A stretch of DNA of 64,000 nt from Marinimicrobium agarilyticum DSM 16975 (GCF_000423345.1 NZ_AUHU01000004.1:248001-312000), one strand, 5' to 3'. Shown: positions 7,224 through 17,629, counted from the stretch's first letter. Notes: generated from the sequence alone by a model not told the origin. Translations and numbers: made by a program.

Positions 7224-8637
7224 CTTGTGGGACGTCCGGGGCGCCGGCCAGCGCCCGGTAAAGCCCCACCATGGTCAACACCTCATCGGTCCGGCTCCGG
7301 ACCAACGCCTCGCGGGTTTCAATCAATGCCCGTTCCGCATCCAGCACTTCGAAGTAACTGTGGTAACCCAATTCATAGCGGGAGCGCGCGAGCTCGGCTG
7401 CCCGGTCGGCAGCGACCGTTGACGCGTTGAGTGACTGAGTGCGTTCCTGCCCGCGATCGTAACGGACCAACAAGGTTTCGGTTTCCGCCAGCGCCTCGAG
7501 CAGTGTCTGTTCGTAGTCCGACAGCGCCGCCCGGGCCTCCGCATTGGAGGCGCGAACCCGTGCCCGGTTGCCACCGACATCCAGCAGCGTCCAGTCCACA
7601 CCCAGCGATACCGATCGGGATTCAGAACCGGCGTTAAACAACTCGCTGGTGTCTCCGGCCACCGATCCGATAAACCCCCTCAGGCTCAGGCGCGGAAACA
7701 GCTCCGCGGTGCTCACACCAATCTCGGCGGTGGCGCCCGCCAGGCGACGCTCCGCCGCACGCACATCGGGGCGGCGCAGCAGCACGTCCGCCGGTGTGCC
7801 CACGGGAATATTCGGCAGTTGGGTGGGTAAGGGGGCATTGTTCGTCAGCTGTGCATGCAGTGGACCGTAAGCCTGCCCGGTGAGCACGGCGACCCGTTGC
7901 AGGCGGGCGTGAATGCCGCTTTCGATATCGGGAAGGAGTGCGCGGGTGGCTTCCAGTTGAGTCTGGGCCCGCAGGTCATCGAACAGGGTGGCTTCCCCGG
8001 CGTCCCGACGGGCGCGGACGATATCCAGGGACTGTTCCAGGTTGGCAATACTTTCCTGGGCGACGGCGCGTTGCTGCTGCAGGCCGCGCAATTCAAAGTA
8101 GCTTCGGGCCAGCTCGCCCACCGCGGCGACTTGCAGGGCCTGCAAGTCCGCCCGGGTTTCTCCGAGCTGTGCCTGTCGGGCTTCGGTGTTGCGTTTGAGG
8201 CGCCCGAACAGATCCAGCTCCCAGGTGGCGGCCGCACCGACTTGATAGGTTTCGATCCGGTCGGCGCCCACGCCGAAGCGTTCCACATCGGCCGGGTACT
8301 GTTCCGCTGCGTTGCTCTGGGCGTTCAACTGCGGCCATCGTTCGCTGCGGGCGGCACCGAGCAGGGCGGCGGCACGCTCATAACGCGCCACCCCGGCTTC
8401 CAGTGTGCGGTTTTGCTCGAGCGCCCGGTCAATAAGGTCGGCCAGTATCGGGTCCTGAAAGCCTTCCCAGAACGCCCGGTCGGAATACGCCCGGGCGTTG
8501 CTGCGTTCGCCTTCGTGAAAGTGTTCGGGCAAGTCCACCCCGAGAGAGTCCCGGGACGGGGCTTGATAATCCGGTCCCACGACGCAGCCGCTGATCAACA
8601 GTGCGAGGGTGACCGGCAGAAGTCGGTTATGAGGCAT
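7195..8637 (-). CDS. RND efflux outer-membrane factor (OprN/NodT-type lipoprotein)
   Basis: This 480-residue protein has a lipoprotein signal with lipobox LISGC and the VGPDY motif right after it, diagnostic of NodT/OprM-type factors. Two OEP repeats of long helices and strands follow. PNIPVGTPADVLLRRPDVRAAE and LFPRLSLRGFIG are classic family segments. It forms the trimeric channel for the pump encoded upstream, whose coding region it overlaps by 11 bp, so translation is coupled. It is the last gene of the adaptor-pump-channel operon, the same order as mexE-mexF-oprN. Confidence 0.93.
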   Translation of the reverse strand: MPHNRLLPVTLALLISGCVVGPDYQAPSRDSLGVDLPEHFHEGERSNARAYSDRAFWEGFQDPILADLIDRALEQNRTLEAGVARYERAAALLGAARSERWPQLNAQSNAAEQYPADVERFGVGADRIETYQVGAAATWELDLFGRLKRNTEARQAQLGETRADLQALQVAAVGELARSYFELRGLQQQRAVAQESIANLEQSLDIVRARRDAGEATLFDDLRAQTQLEATRALLPDIESGIHARLQRVAVLTGQAYGPLHAQLTNNAPLPTQLPNIPVGTPADVLLRRPDVRAAERRLAGATAEIGVSTAELFPRLSLRGFIGSVAGDTSELFNAGSESRSVSLGVDWTLLDVGGNRARVRASNAEARAALSDYEQTLLEALAETETLLVRYDRGQERTQSLNASTVAADRAAELARSRYELGYHSYFEVLDAERALIETREALVRSRTDEVLTMVGLYRALAGAPDVPQVTEATTQSR

Positions 8638-11600
8638 GAGCGGTTTCTCCTGTCAGTTCAATGGCGTCGTGCGGGTGTTCTTCTGTGGAGGGCTTATCGG
8701 AGGCGATCAAACGCAAGGCGACATAGAACACGGGCGTCAGTGCCAGACCAAAAAGCGTTACGCCGAGCATGCCGGTAAACACGGTAATGCCCATGGCACT
8801 GCGTACTTCACTACCGGCCCCGGTCGCGAGTACCAAAGGTACGACACCAGCGATAAAGGCCACCGAGGTCATGATGATCGGACGCAACCGCAGTCGGCAG
8901 GCTTCCATCGCCGCCTCGACAATGCCTTTGCCCTGCAGCTCCAGCTCCCGGGCGAACTCCACAATCAGAATGGCGTTCTTACAGGCAAGGCCCATCAACA
9001 CCACCAGACCGACTTGTACGAAAATGTTGTTGTCGCCCCCGCTGAGCCAGACGCCGAACAGGGCAGCGAGCAAACACATGGGCACGATCAGAATCACCGC
9101 CAGCGGCAGTATCCAGCTCTCATAGAGCGCCGCGAGCACCACAAACACCAACAGCAACGCGAGCGGAAAAATCACCATCGCGGCATTGCCTTGCGTGACC
9201 TGTTGGAAACTGAGGTCGGTCCACTCCACGGTCATACCGCTGGGTAGAGTCTGCTCCGCCACTTCGCGCACTTTGTCCAACGTCTGTGTGGACGAGAGCA
9301 CGGAGGGATTGGACTGTCCGATCAAGTCGGCCGAGGGGTAACCGTTGTAACGGATCACCGGGTCCGGCCCGAAGCTCTGTTCCAGACTCACCATGGTATG
9401 CAGGGGCACCATGGCGCCGGTGTCGCTGCGCGCATACAGGTGGTTGAGATCGCTGACTTCATCGCGGAAAGACGCATCGGCCTGGGCAATCACCCGGTAG
9501 GTGCGCCCGAACTGATTGAAGTCATTCAGATAGAGCGAGCCAAAATACAGTTGCAAGGTGGTAAACAGTTCGTCCATGGACACCCCACGGGTTTTCGCCT
9601 GCAGCCGGTCGATGTCCGCATCGAGTTGCGGCACGTTGGCCTGGTAGGAACTGATCGGGTAGCTGAGCCCTGGCGTTTGGCTCAATGCACCGGCCAATTG
9701 ATCGGTGGCCTGTTGCAGTTCGCCATAGCCCTGGCGCGTGCGGTCCTGCACATAGAGTGAGTAACCGGAGCCGGCACCCAGCCCGAACACCGGAGGCGGC
9801 ATAAACGTGACCGCGAACCCTTCCTGAATACCCGCCAGTTTGCCATTGAGCTCGGCGGCGATTTCCTGCGCGGTTCGGTCCCGTTCACTGAAGTCATCAA
9901 ACAGAATAAACACGGTCCCGACGTTGGGCGTGTTGCTGCGTTGCAGTGCGTTGAACCCGACAAACCCGGCGGCGTGGGCCACGCCTTCAGTGGCCAGGGC
10001 CATGTCGCTGACTTCACGGGCTACCGCTTCGGTGCGGTCCAGTGAGGCGCCTTCGGGCAAACGGATGCTACCGACCAGATAGGTTTTGTCCTGGGTCGGA
10101 ATAAAACCACCGGGGACCTGATTGAACATCAATACGGTGACCGCCAGCAGTGCTGCGTACACCGCAAACACAATGCCGCGATGGTTCAGGCTGCGGCCCA
10201 CGAAGCCCTGGTAACGTTCGGCGTTGCGGTGGAAGAAACGGTTGAAAGGCCGGAAAATCCAGCCGAACAGACGGTCAATCACGCGCGCGGGCAAGTCCTT
10301 GTCGGCGTCTCTGGGCTTGAGCAGGGTGGCTGCCAGGGCGGGCGAGAGGGTCAGTGAATTAATGGCGGAAATCACCGTCGCAATGGCGATGGACATGGCG
10401 AACTGACGATAGAACTGCCCGGTAATGCCTTCCAGGAAGGCCATGGGGATAAAGACCGCACAGAGCACCAGACTGATGGCGATAATCGGGCCACTCACTT
10501 CACGCATGGCTTGGTGTGCTGCCGCTTTCGGAGTAAGCCCTTCTTCAATATTGCGCTCGACGTTTTCCACCACCACGATGGCATCGTCCACGACAATACC
10601 GATGGCCAGTACCAGACCAAACAGCGTGAGCGTATTGATGGAGAACCCCATCATCAATAAAACGGAGAAGGAACCAATAATCGACACCGGAACGGCGAGC
10701 AGAGGAATAATGGACGCGCGCCAGGTTTGCAGAAACAGCACCACAACCAGAACGACGAGAAACACCGCTTCAAGCAGGGTGGTGATCACGGCATTGATTG
10801 AGGTTTGCACAAACACCGTCGGGTCATAGGCGATTTCCCATTCCAGCCCCTCGGGGAATTGCTGGTCCAGCTCGGCCATTTTTTCGCGCACGGCGGCGGA
10901 AACTTCCAGAGCGTTGGAGCCGGGTGCCTGGAAGATGGGAAGGGCCACAGCCTGTTTGCCGTTGAGCAAGGCTCGCAAGGCATCCTGGGAGGAGGCCAAC
11001 TCAATGCGGGCGACATCGCGCAGGCGGGTGATTTCACCGTTGTCGCCGGTTTTCAACACAATATCACTGAACTCTTCCGGCGACTCCAGCCGACCCTGGG
11101 CGTTAATGGAAATCAGAAAATCGGAGCCGTCCGGCATGGGCGGCGCGCCCAACTGGCCGGCGGAGACTTGCACGTTCTGCTCCCGTACGGCCCGGGCGAT
11201 ATCCGAGGCGGTAATATTCAACGCCGCTGCGCGTTGTGGGTCCACCCAGAGGCGCATGGCGTAATCGCCCGAGCCGAACAGCCCGGCTTCACCCACGCCG
11301 GGAATGCGGGCCAGTTCGTCACGAATATGCAGCACGGCGTAGTTGCGAATGTAGGTCGCATCGAAACGGTCATCCGGGCTGACCAGATGCACGGCCATCA
11401 TCAGGTTGGGAGATTGTTTCTGGGTGGTGACGCCCTGTCGGCGAACGTCTTCCGGCAGGCGCGGCAGTGCCTGGGTGACGCGGTTCTGGACCTGCACCTG
11501 GGCCTGGTCCGGGTCGGTGCCCAGTTCGAAAGTCACGTTCAGCATCAGGGTGCCGTCGCTGCCCGCCACGGATTTCATGTAGATCATATTTTCCACGCCG

Positions 11601-11815
11601 TTGATGGCTTCCTCCAGGGGCGTGGCGACGGTTTCGGAAATGGTGGTGGGGTTGGCGCCGGGGTAGCGGGCCGTGACCTGTACGCTCGGGGGGACCACCT
11701 CGGGGTATTCGCCCACGGGCAGCAACGGAATGCTGATCAGCCCCACGGCGAAAATAATGATCGACAACACCGATGCAAAAATCGGCCGGTCGACAAAGAA
11801 ACGGGAAAAGTTCAT
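8627..11815 (-). CDS. MexF-type RND multidrug efflux pump (inner-membrane subunit)
   Basis: The 1062-residue HAE-1 transporter starts at ATG 11815 (MNFSRFFVDRPIF). That start is preferred over 11836 because it matches the conserved N-terminus and follows AGGGAG. Twelve membrane helices and two large periplasmic loops are evident. The proton-relay Asp pair is in GIVVDDAIVVVEN (TM4) and the partner Lys in GLACKNAILIVEF (TM10). Sequence pattern is closest to MexF as I remember it (EYPEVVPPSVQV, FLQTWRASIIPLLAVPVS). MexF pumps export chloramphenicol, fluoroquinolones and diphenyl ethers in Pseudomonas; the substrates here are unknown. Confidence 0.95.
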   Translation of the reverse strand: MNFSRFFVDRPIFASVLSIIIFAVGLISIPLLPVGEYPEVVPPSVQVTARYPGANPTTISETVATPLEEAINGVENMIYMKSVAGSDGTLMLNVTFELGTDPDQAQVQVQNRVTQALPRLPEDVRRQGVTTQKQSPNLMMAVHLVSPDDRFDATYIRNYAVLHIRDELARIPGVGEAGLFGSGDYAMRLWVDPQRAAALNITASDIARAVREQNVQVSAGQLGAPPMPDGSDFLISINAQGRLESPEEFSDIVLKTGDNGEITRLRDVARIELASSQDALRALLNGKQAVALPIFQAPGSNALEVSAAVREKMAELDQQFPEGLEWEIAYDPTVFVQTSINAVITTLLEAVFLVVLVVVLFLQTWRASIIPLLAVPVSIIGSFSVLLMMGFSINTLTLFGLVLAIGIVVDDAIVVVENVERNIEEGLTPKAAAHQAMREVSGPIIAISLVLCAVFIPMAFLEGITGQFYRQFAMSIAIATVISAINSLTLSPALAATLLKPRDADKDLPARVIDRLFGWIFRPFNRFFHRNAERYQGFVGRSLNHRGIVFAVYAALLAVTVLMFNQVPGGFIPTQDKTYLVGSIRLPEGASLDRTEAVAREVSDMALATEGVAHAAGFVGFNALQRSNTPNVGTVFILFDDFSERDRTAQEIAAELNGKLAGIQEGFAVTFMPPPVFGLGAGSGYSLYVQDRTRQGYGELQQATDQLAGALSQTPGLSYPISSYQANVPQLDADIDRLQAKTRGVSMDELFTTLQLYFGSLYLNDFNQFGRTYRVIAQADASFRDEVSDLNHLYARSDTGAMVPLHTMVSLEQSFGPDPVIRYNGYPSADLIGQSNPSVLSSTQTLDKVREVAEQTLPSGMTVEWTDLSFQQVTQGNAAMVIFPLALLLVFVVLAALYESWILPLAVILIVPMCLLAALFGVWLSGGDNNIFVQVGLVVLMGLACKNAILIVEFARELELQGKGIVEAAMEACRLRLRPIIMTSVAFIAGVVPLVLATGAGSEVRSAMGITVFTGMLGVTLFGLALTPVFYVALRLIASDKPSTEEHPHDAIELTGETAHAS

Positions 11816-11884
11816 GACAATACGCTCCCTGGGCACCGGTTCGGTGCCCGCTAAAAAGTAGAACAGAGGGTGAAGCAGGTGGGG

Positions 11885-13063
11885 TTAAGGGGTGGCAGCG
11901 AGGGCGTCGCTTTCCCGGTCCATGGCCACGATCTGTGGGGTGATTTCGACCCCCGAGGCCCGCACCTTTTGTAAACCGTTGATCACGATCCGCTCGCCGG
12001 CGCGAAGCCCTTCTTCAATCACCAAAAGGCCACCCGAGCGTCGACCGGTAACCACTTGTCGCCGGTCAGTACGATTGTCTTCGGTCACCACATACACAAA
12101 GCGACGGTCCTGATCGGTCAATACCGCTTTCTGATCCACCAGTAGGGCGTCGGTCAGGTATTGGATGGGCATCAGCACGCGCGCGAACTGACCGGGCTTC
12201 AATTGGCCGTCCGGGTTTGAAAGGCGAGCCCGAAGTCGAAGCGTGCCGGTCTGGGGGTTCAGGTGGTTGTCGACAAAGTCGATCTGCCCTTGGTGGGGGT
12301 GACCCGGGTCGCCCGCCAGACCAATCTGCACGGTCTGAAAGCCCCGGTTCTGTATGCTCTGAAGAACGCCTCTGGCGGTCTCTTCATCGCTTTCGAAGTA
12401 CACGTACATCGGGTCGATCGAGACGATGGTGGTCAGCAGGGTCTCATTGGCGCCGGCCAGGTTGCCCTCGGTGATATGGGCCAGCCCCACGCGACCGGAC
12501 ACTGGCGCTTTCACCTGGGTGTATTCCAGCTCCAGCATCGCGCTTTCCAATGCGGCGTCGGCGGCGCTGAGTGCGGCCTGGGCCGATTGCAGTCGCGCCT
12601 GGCGTTGATCGAACTCTTCCCGGGAGATGGCCTGATTCTTCAGTAGTTGTTCCGCGCGCTCGGCTTCGCTGCGCGCCAATGTCAGTTGGCTTTGGCGCTG
12701 CTGCCGTTCGGCCTCGGCGGCATTGGCCCGGGCCTGATAGGGCCTTGGGTCAATCACAAAAAGCGTGTCGCCTTTGTGGACCAGGGCGCCCTCTTCAAAG
12801 TTGACGCTGTCGATATAGCCGTTGACGCGGGGGCGAAGCTCCACGGTCTGGGGGGCGACCAGGCGGCCGGTGAAATCGTCCCAGAGTGTGATGTCCTGCT
12901 CCAGTACCGAGGCCACCTCCACTTTGGGAGGAGGCGGCGCGACCGGATCGTCACCGCGGGCGCTGCAGCCGGTGATGGTGGCTGAGACCAACCCCAGCAC
13001 CATTGCGGTGTAACTCAGGCGTTTGAAAGAGCGGGATAGAGAATGCGCTATTGAGGCCTTCAT
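11885..13063 (-). CDS. MexE-type RND periplasmic adaptor (membrane fusion protein)
   Basis: This 392-residue protein begins with a lipoprotein-like signal (TITGC, Cys at residue 33). It then has the hybrid barrel, lipoyl (RPRVNGYIDSVNFEEGALVHKGDTLF), helical hairpin and membrane-proximal domains of HlyD-type adaptors. FVIDPRPYQA is a hallmark of MexE/AcrA-like members. It bridges the inner-membrane pump and the outer-membrane channel. It is the first gene of the efflux operon, 69 bp before the pump, and is divergent from an AraC regulator. The SD is GGGAG upstream of ATG 13063. Confidence 0.93.
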   Translation of the reverse strand: MKASIAHSLSRSFKRLSYTAMVLGLVSATITGCSARGDDPVAPPPPKVEVASVLEQDITLWDDFTGRLVAPQTVELRPRVNGYIDSVNFEEGALVHKGDTLFVIDPRPYQARANAAEAERQQRQSQLTLARSEAERAEQLLKNQAISREEFDQRQARLQSAQAALSAADAALESAMLELEYTQVKAPVSGRVGLAHITEGNLAGANETLLTTIVSIDPMYVYFESDEETARGVLQSIQNRGFQTVQIGLAGDPGHPHQGQIDFVDNHLNPQTGTLRLRARLSNPDGQLKPGQFARVLMPIQYLTDALLVDQKAVLTDQDRRFVYVVTEDNRTDRRQVVTGRRSGGLLVIEEGLRAGERIVINGLQKVRASGVEITPQIVAMDRESDALAATP

Positions 13064-13134
13064 GGAAATGCTCCCTGTTTCGTAAGGTTCGTGATGAGTG
13101 ACGTTTACGATAGCGGGAGGAGGGCTTGGGGCGG

Positions 13135-13278
13135 TAGCGGGTTCCTCTGCCTGGATTGCCTGATCCTGCAGGGTGGGGTTTGCTGTTGTAATAAAGTGTA
13201 ATTGGCGAAGGTGTTATAACGAGGTTGCCTTGCGGGTTCCTCCAGCTTGATTGCCTATTTCTGCAATGGCGGGGTTTG
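13135..13278. repeat. 48-bp direct repeat between efflux operon and araC-type gene
   Basis: Copy 1 (13135-13182) and copy 2 (13230-13278) align over about 48 bp with one gap. Blocks such as GCGGGTTCCT, GATTGCCT, CTGCA and GGGGTTTG are identical. The period is 95 bp, nine helical turns. The position, in the divergent promoter region, suggests tandem binding sites for the adjacent AraC-family protein. Confidence 0.7.
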
Positions 13279-13341
13279 ACGACATAATTGGTCGGGTGGC
13301 GGAGTATACTGCTGGACTGATGTTGTCGGGAGGTATTGACC

Positions 13342-14322
13342 GTGACTGAGCACCGAAGTTTGATCGAAGAGTTGGGGCTGGATGGCGCCAGTCCGGATCG
13401 TAAAATACTCGTGGCCCGCGAGGCGTTGGCGAAGAATGTGCTGAAATGGGCACCGGGCAATGGCATTCAAACCACCGCCATTCCCGGCCTGGATGTGGTG
13501 CGCACCGATAAGCCCACCATGTGCATGTCTTCTGTCTATGACCCGTCACTGCACCTCATCGTCCAGGGCAGCAAGACGATCTGGCTGGGGGACAAGGAGC
13601 TGGTATACAGCTCGATGCATTGCCTGGTGTCTTCTGTGCACTTGCCCGTTCTGGGGCAGGTCACACAGGCCTCCCCCGAACAGCCTTACCTGGGTGTTCG
13701 CATTGGCATTGAGCCCAAGGAAGTCACCAGTGTCATTTTGGATATGGGTGAAGACGCCCAGTTTTCCGATTGTCCTTCCGGTGAGGCGAACTGCGGTTTA
13801 TGTCGGTCTCGCGCGGAGCCGGAAATGGTCGAGGCGATCGCCCGGCTGGTCGCCTTGCTGGACAACCCCCGGGACGCCCGCATTCTCGCGCCGCTGATCC
13901 GCCGGGAAATTATCTACCGCGCGCTGATGGGGGAAATCGGTCCGCGCATGCGCAAGTTCGCCAGCGTCGACAGCCAGGCGCATCGTATCGCCAAGGTCAT
14001 TGCGCTGCTGAAAGACCGCTTTACCGAGCCACTGCGGGTCCGTGAACTGGCGGATCAGGCCAACATGAGTGAGTCGGCGCTCTTTCACAGCTTCAAACAG
14101 GTGACACGCATGTCACCCCTGCAATTTCAGAAACGGCTGCGCCTGCATGAGGCGCGTCGGCTGATGGTGAGCGAGGGCATGGAAGCGGCGACCGCCAGTT
14201 TCCGGGTCGGCTATGAAAGCCCTTCGCATTTCAGCCGGGAATACAGCCGCATGTTCGGCGCGCCGCCGCGGGCGGATGTGACCAAGCTTCGGGGCGAGCA
14301 CCCGGAGGCGGTGCGAGCGTAA
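13342..14322 (+). CDS. AraC family regulator with AraC_N (PF06719-type) sensor domain
   Basis: This 326-residue regulator starts at GTG 13342, placed 7 nt after GGGAGGT; a TTG at 13336 is too close to that site. The N-terminal half (residues about 20-200) fits the cupin-like AraC_N domain found with aldehyde- and drug-responsive AraC proteins (SSVYDPSLHLIVQGSKTIWLG). The C-terminal pair of helix-turn-helices is clear (VRELADQANMSESALFHSFK and AATASFRVGYESPSHFSREY). A cysteine cluster (CPSGEANCGLC, residues about 136-146) could sense redox state or metals. It most likely controls the divergent MexEF-type operon. Confidence 0.88.
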   Translation: MTEHRSLIEELGLDGASPDRKILVAREALAKNVLKWAPGNGIQTTAIPGLDVVRTDKPTMCMSSVYDPSLHLIVQGSKTIWLGDKELVYSSMHCLVSSVHLPVLGQVTQASPEQPYLGVRIGIEPKEVTSVILDMGEDAQFSDCPSGEANCGLCRSRAEPEMVEAIARLVALLDNPRDARILAPLIRREIIYRALMGEIGPRMRKFASVDSQAHRIAKVIALLKDRFTEPLRVRELADQANMSESALFHSFKQVTRMSPLQFQKRLRLHEARRLMVSEGMEAATASFRVGYESPSHFSREYSRMFGAPPRADVTKLRGEHPEAVRA

Positions 14323-14425
14323 CCATCACGTCTGGCGCTTTCCCCGAGCGCCTTTCTCTCTGTCTTTCTCGGTGATTCCTGCTAAAGTCTTAGCAGGACA
14401 GATTGTTTTCGCACCGAGAGTGACA

Positions 14426-17400
14426 ATGAGAGAGCCAGACCTTCCCTGGAATGAGAAAGAACGCTTAAAAACGCTGCACGACCTGAACATCCTCGACACA
14501 CCGGACGAAGAGCGCTTTGATCGACTGACCCGCCTCGCCAGATATATGTTCGGTGTGGATATGGCTCTGGTTTCCCTTATTGATGAGGAGCGCCAGTGGT
14601 TCAAGTCACGCCAGGGGCTGGATGCTTGCCAAACCAGCCGCTCTATTTCGTTCTGTGGTCATGCCATCCTCGCCGATGACATCCTGGAAGTGTCGGATGC
14701 ACGGAAGGATGACCGGTTTCATGACAACCCGCTGGTGGTGGGCCCTCCTCATATCCGGTTCTATGCGGGGGCACCCCTTAGGGTGGGTTTGGGGGTGCGT
14801 GTTGGAACGCTGTGCATCATCGATCGCGAGCCCCGAACCCTATCGACTGAAGAACGCAATGCACTTCGTGACCTGGCCGGCGCCGTGGAGCAGGAGCTTC
14901 AGCGCTTTTTGAATCGGTTGCTGGAGGGCGAAGACGTCGCCCGACATACTGACGAGCGAGACGCGGTTCTAGAGGCTTTTCCAGACACGGCCTTTGTCGT
15001 CGACCGGCGGGGAACCGTGTTGTCCTCAGGCGGACAGCGCCCGCTGTTCGGGGTGGATATCGGCGGGCGTTCTTTGGCTTCCATTTTACCTCCCGAGGCG
15101 GCCGCTTCTATACAGAAGATGGTCACCCGCGCTGTTTATGGTAACGACATCATCACTCGGGAGGTGGTTCTGGCGAATGGGCCGAATGTCGGCATTTACG
15201 AAGTGCGGGTCCGTCCAATCAGCGACTTTGAGATTGTGGTGCTGATGGGAGAGGTGACCGCCGAGAGAAAGCGAGCCAAGGCGCTGGAGGAGAGCCAGGG
15301 CCGATTGGCCTGGGTGCTGGAAGGTACGCGGACAGGCACCTGGGAGTGGAACATCCAAACCGGTGCCACCGTTTTCAACGAGCGGTGGGCGGAGATCGTG
15401 GGTTACCGTCTCGAAGAGTTGGAGCCGGTTGATATCAACACCTGGTTGAACCTGGCCCACCCTGACGACCTGCAAGGCTCCGCCGACTTGCTGGATCGTC
15501 ACTTTCGGGGCGAGCTACCCGAATATGACTGCCGTTGCCGGATGCGGCACAAGGACGGTCATTGGATCTGGGTCCACGACCGCGGACGCGTGATGACCTG
15601 GACCAGGGCTGGGGAACCGTTGATGATGTACGGCACCCACTCTGACATCACCCGGGAGATGGAGGCCCAGAGCGAGCGGGAGCATCAGATTCGGGCCCTG
15701 ACCACCCTGAACGATATCGCAGCCAACCCCACCCTATCCATCTCGGAGCAAGTTGAGAAAGCTCTGGAGCTTGGTACACGGTTCTTGGGGTTGGAAATGG
15801 GTATTGTCAGTGAAATTTTTGAGGATATTTACCGCATCGGTTGGTTCACTGCGCCCTCTGGCGCTGGCCTGGAGGCACACCAGACGTTCGACCTGGGTCA
15901 AACCTACTGCAGCCTGACTCTCGAGGCTCAAGACGTATTGGCGATCGAGGATATGGGGCACTCCCCGTACCGTGGGCACCCCTGTTATCAGTCTTTTGCT
16001 CTGGAATCCTACATCGGTGCCGCTATTGAAGCGGGCGGGCGACGCTACGGGACGCTGAACTTTTCCTCGCCGCATGCAAAAACCTCCCCGTTTCGTGAGT
16101 CGGACCGCATGTTCGTGCGCTTGTTAGCACGCTGGGTAGGTGCGGCGATTGATCGGTTTGAGGGAAAGCAACGGCTGGCGAAGCTGGCCACGCAATTCCC
16201 CGGAATGATGTATCAGTTCCAACGGCATCCAGACGGGCGCACGAGCTTTCCCTACTGCAGCGTCGGCGTAAAAGATATCTACGGGCTGACCCCGGAAGAA
16301 ATCGAAGAGGACGCCAGTGCGGTATTTAACGCAATACATACTGACGACCTGGCGCACGTTCAGGCGACCATTGAGGCGTCTGCGCAAAGCATGTCGGTCT
16401 GGCATGTTCAGTATCGGGTGCATCGAGAGGGAGGAGGTTATCGTTGGGTGGAGGGCAACGCCACCCCTGAACGGTTAGCCGACGGTTCCATTGTCTGGCA
16501 TGGAACCATCCACGACATCTCCGAACAGAAGCGGGCTCAAGAGGCTCTACTGGAGAGTGAAACACGGCTGCGGGCTCTGTTTGAGCTCTCCCCAATCGGT
16601 ATCGCCTTGAACGATTTTGAAACCGGCGAGTTTCTGGAAGTGAATGATGCGCTGGCTCAATCAGCAGGCTACTCGCGGTCAGAGTTTCTGGCGCTCAGTT
16701 ATTGGGCGTTGACGCCCAGAGAGTATGAGAAGAAGGAGCTCGAACAGCTTGAGTCACTGCGGGATCGAGGCCAATACGGCCCTTATGAAAAGGAGTACAT
16801 TCGAAAAGATGGTGAACGTTACCCGGTCATGCTCAATGGCACTCTGGTGGAAGACTCGGCCGGGCGACGGTTAATCTGGTCGATTATCGAGGATATCTCC
16901 GAGCGCAAGCGCATCGAGCGCTTGAAGAACGAGTTTGTCTCCACGGTGAGTCATGAGCTGCGAACGCCTCTTACGTCTATATCCGGCGCCCTCGGCTTGG
17001 CTCTCAACGGGGGGTTGGGTGAATTGACGGCGGCAACCAAGAATATGCTGACCATCGCTCACAAGAACAGTCAGAGATTGACGCATCTGATTAACGACCT
17101 TCTGGATATGGAAAAACTGGTTTCCGGAAATATGCAGCTTTACGTGAAGCCATGCCGTTTGCGGGAGTTGGTGGCTCAAAGCATGGATAACATTCAGGGG
17201 TATGCGGATAAGTACCGTGTTCAGCTATCGCTGCTGGCTCCGGATGAGGACCCGACGGCCAATGTTGATGCCCAACGGTTTGAGCAGATCATGGCGAATC
17301 TGTTATCCAATGCCATCAAATATTCGCCAGAGCATGGGACGGTAACCGTATCGGTCGAGTCCCGGGGTGACGTTGTTAGAGTGGGGGTTCGGGATTGCGG

Positions 17401-17629
17401 CCCCGGTATTCCCGAATCTTTCCGGCCTCGGCTCTTCCAGAAGTTCGCCCAGGTCGATGCCTCCGACAGCCGCCAACGGGGCGGCACCGGTCTCGGGCTG
17501 GCGATTACCCGCGAACTGGTGGAACAAATGAAGGGCACGGTGGATTACCAGTCCAGGGAGGGCGAAGGCGCCTTCTTCTATGTCGATATTCCGTCTCCAG
17601 AGGCGACTGCCGCCGCGCCTAACCCCTGA
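14426..17629 (+). CDS. Multi-PAS/GAF hybrid-input sensor histidine kinase
   Basis: This soluble kinase has 1067 residues from ATG 14426; an upstream ATG at 14372 lacks support because the family N-terminus is MREPDLPWNEKERL. Order: GAF (about 20-165, SLIDEERQWFKSRQGLD), short PAS, PAS_3 (about 285-400), GAF (about 420-570), PAS_3 (about 575-695), PAS (about 710-830), then HisKA with phospho-acceptor H843 (VSHELRTPLTS). The HATPase_c has N (NLLSNAIKYS), G1 (DCGPGIP) and G2 (GGTGLGLAI) boxes. No receiver and no membrane helix is present, so it senses in the cytoplasm. Likely partners are the Hpt-REC-GGDEF and REC proteins encoded downstream. Confidence 0.92.
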   Translation: MREPDLPWNEKERLKTLHDLNILDTPDEERFDRLTRLARYMFGVDMALVSLIDEERQWFKSRQGLDACQTSRSISFCGHAILADDILEVSDARKDDRFHDNPLVVGPPHIRFYAGAPLRVGLGVRVGTLCIIDREPRTLSTEERNALRDLAGAVEQELQRFLNRLLEGEDVARHTDERDAVLEAFPDTAFVVDRRGTVLSSGGQRPLFGVDIGGRSLASILPPEAAASIQKMVTRAVYGNDIITREVVLANGPNVGIYEVRVRPISDFEIVVLMGEVTAERKRAKALEESQGRLAWVLEGTRTGTWEWNIQTGATVFNERWAEIVGYRLEELEPVDINTWLNLAHPDDLQGSADLLDRHFRGELPEYDCRCRMRHKDGHWIWVHDRGRVMTWTRAGEPLMMYGTHSDITREMEAQSEREHQIRALTTLNDIAANPTLSISEQVEKALELGTRFLGLEMGIVSEIFEDIYRIGWFTAPSGAGLEAHQTFDLGQTYCSLTLEAQDVLAIEDMGHSPYRGHPCYQSFALESYIGAAIEAGGRRYGTLNFSSPHAKTSPFRESDRMFVRLLARWVGAAIDRFEGKQRLAKLATQFPGMMYQFQRHPDGRTSFPYCSVGVKDIYGLTPEEIEEDASAVFNAIHTDDLAHVQATIEASAQSMSVWHVQYRVHREGGGYRWVEGNATPERLADGSIVWHGTIHDISEQKRAQEALLESETRLRALFELSPIGIALNDFETGEFLEVNDALAQSAGYSRSEFLALSYWALTPREYEKKELEQLESLRDRGQYGPYEKEYIRKDGERYPVMLNGTLVEDSAGRRLIWSIIEDISERKRIERLKNEFVSTVSHELRTPLTSISGALGLALNGGLGELTAATKNMLTIAHKNSQRLTHLINDLLDMEKLVSGNMQLYVKPCRLRELVAQSMDNIQGYADKYRVQLSLLAPDEDPTANVDAQRFEQIMANLLSNAIKYSPEHGTVTVSVESRGDVVRVGVRDCGPGIPESFRPRLFQKFAQVDASDSRQRGGTGLGLAITRELVEQMKGTVDYQSREGEGAFFYVDIPSPEATAAAPNP

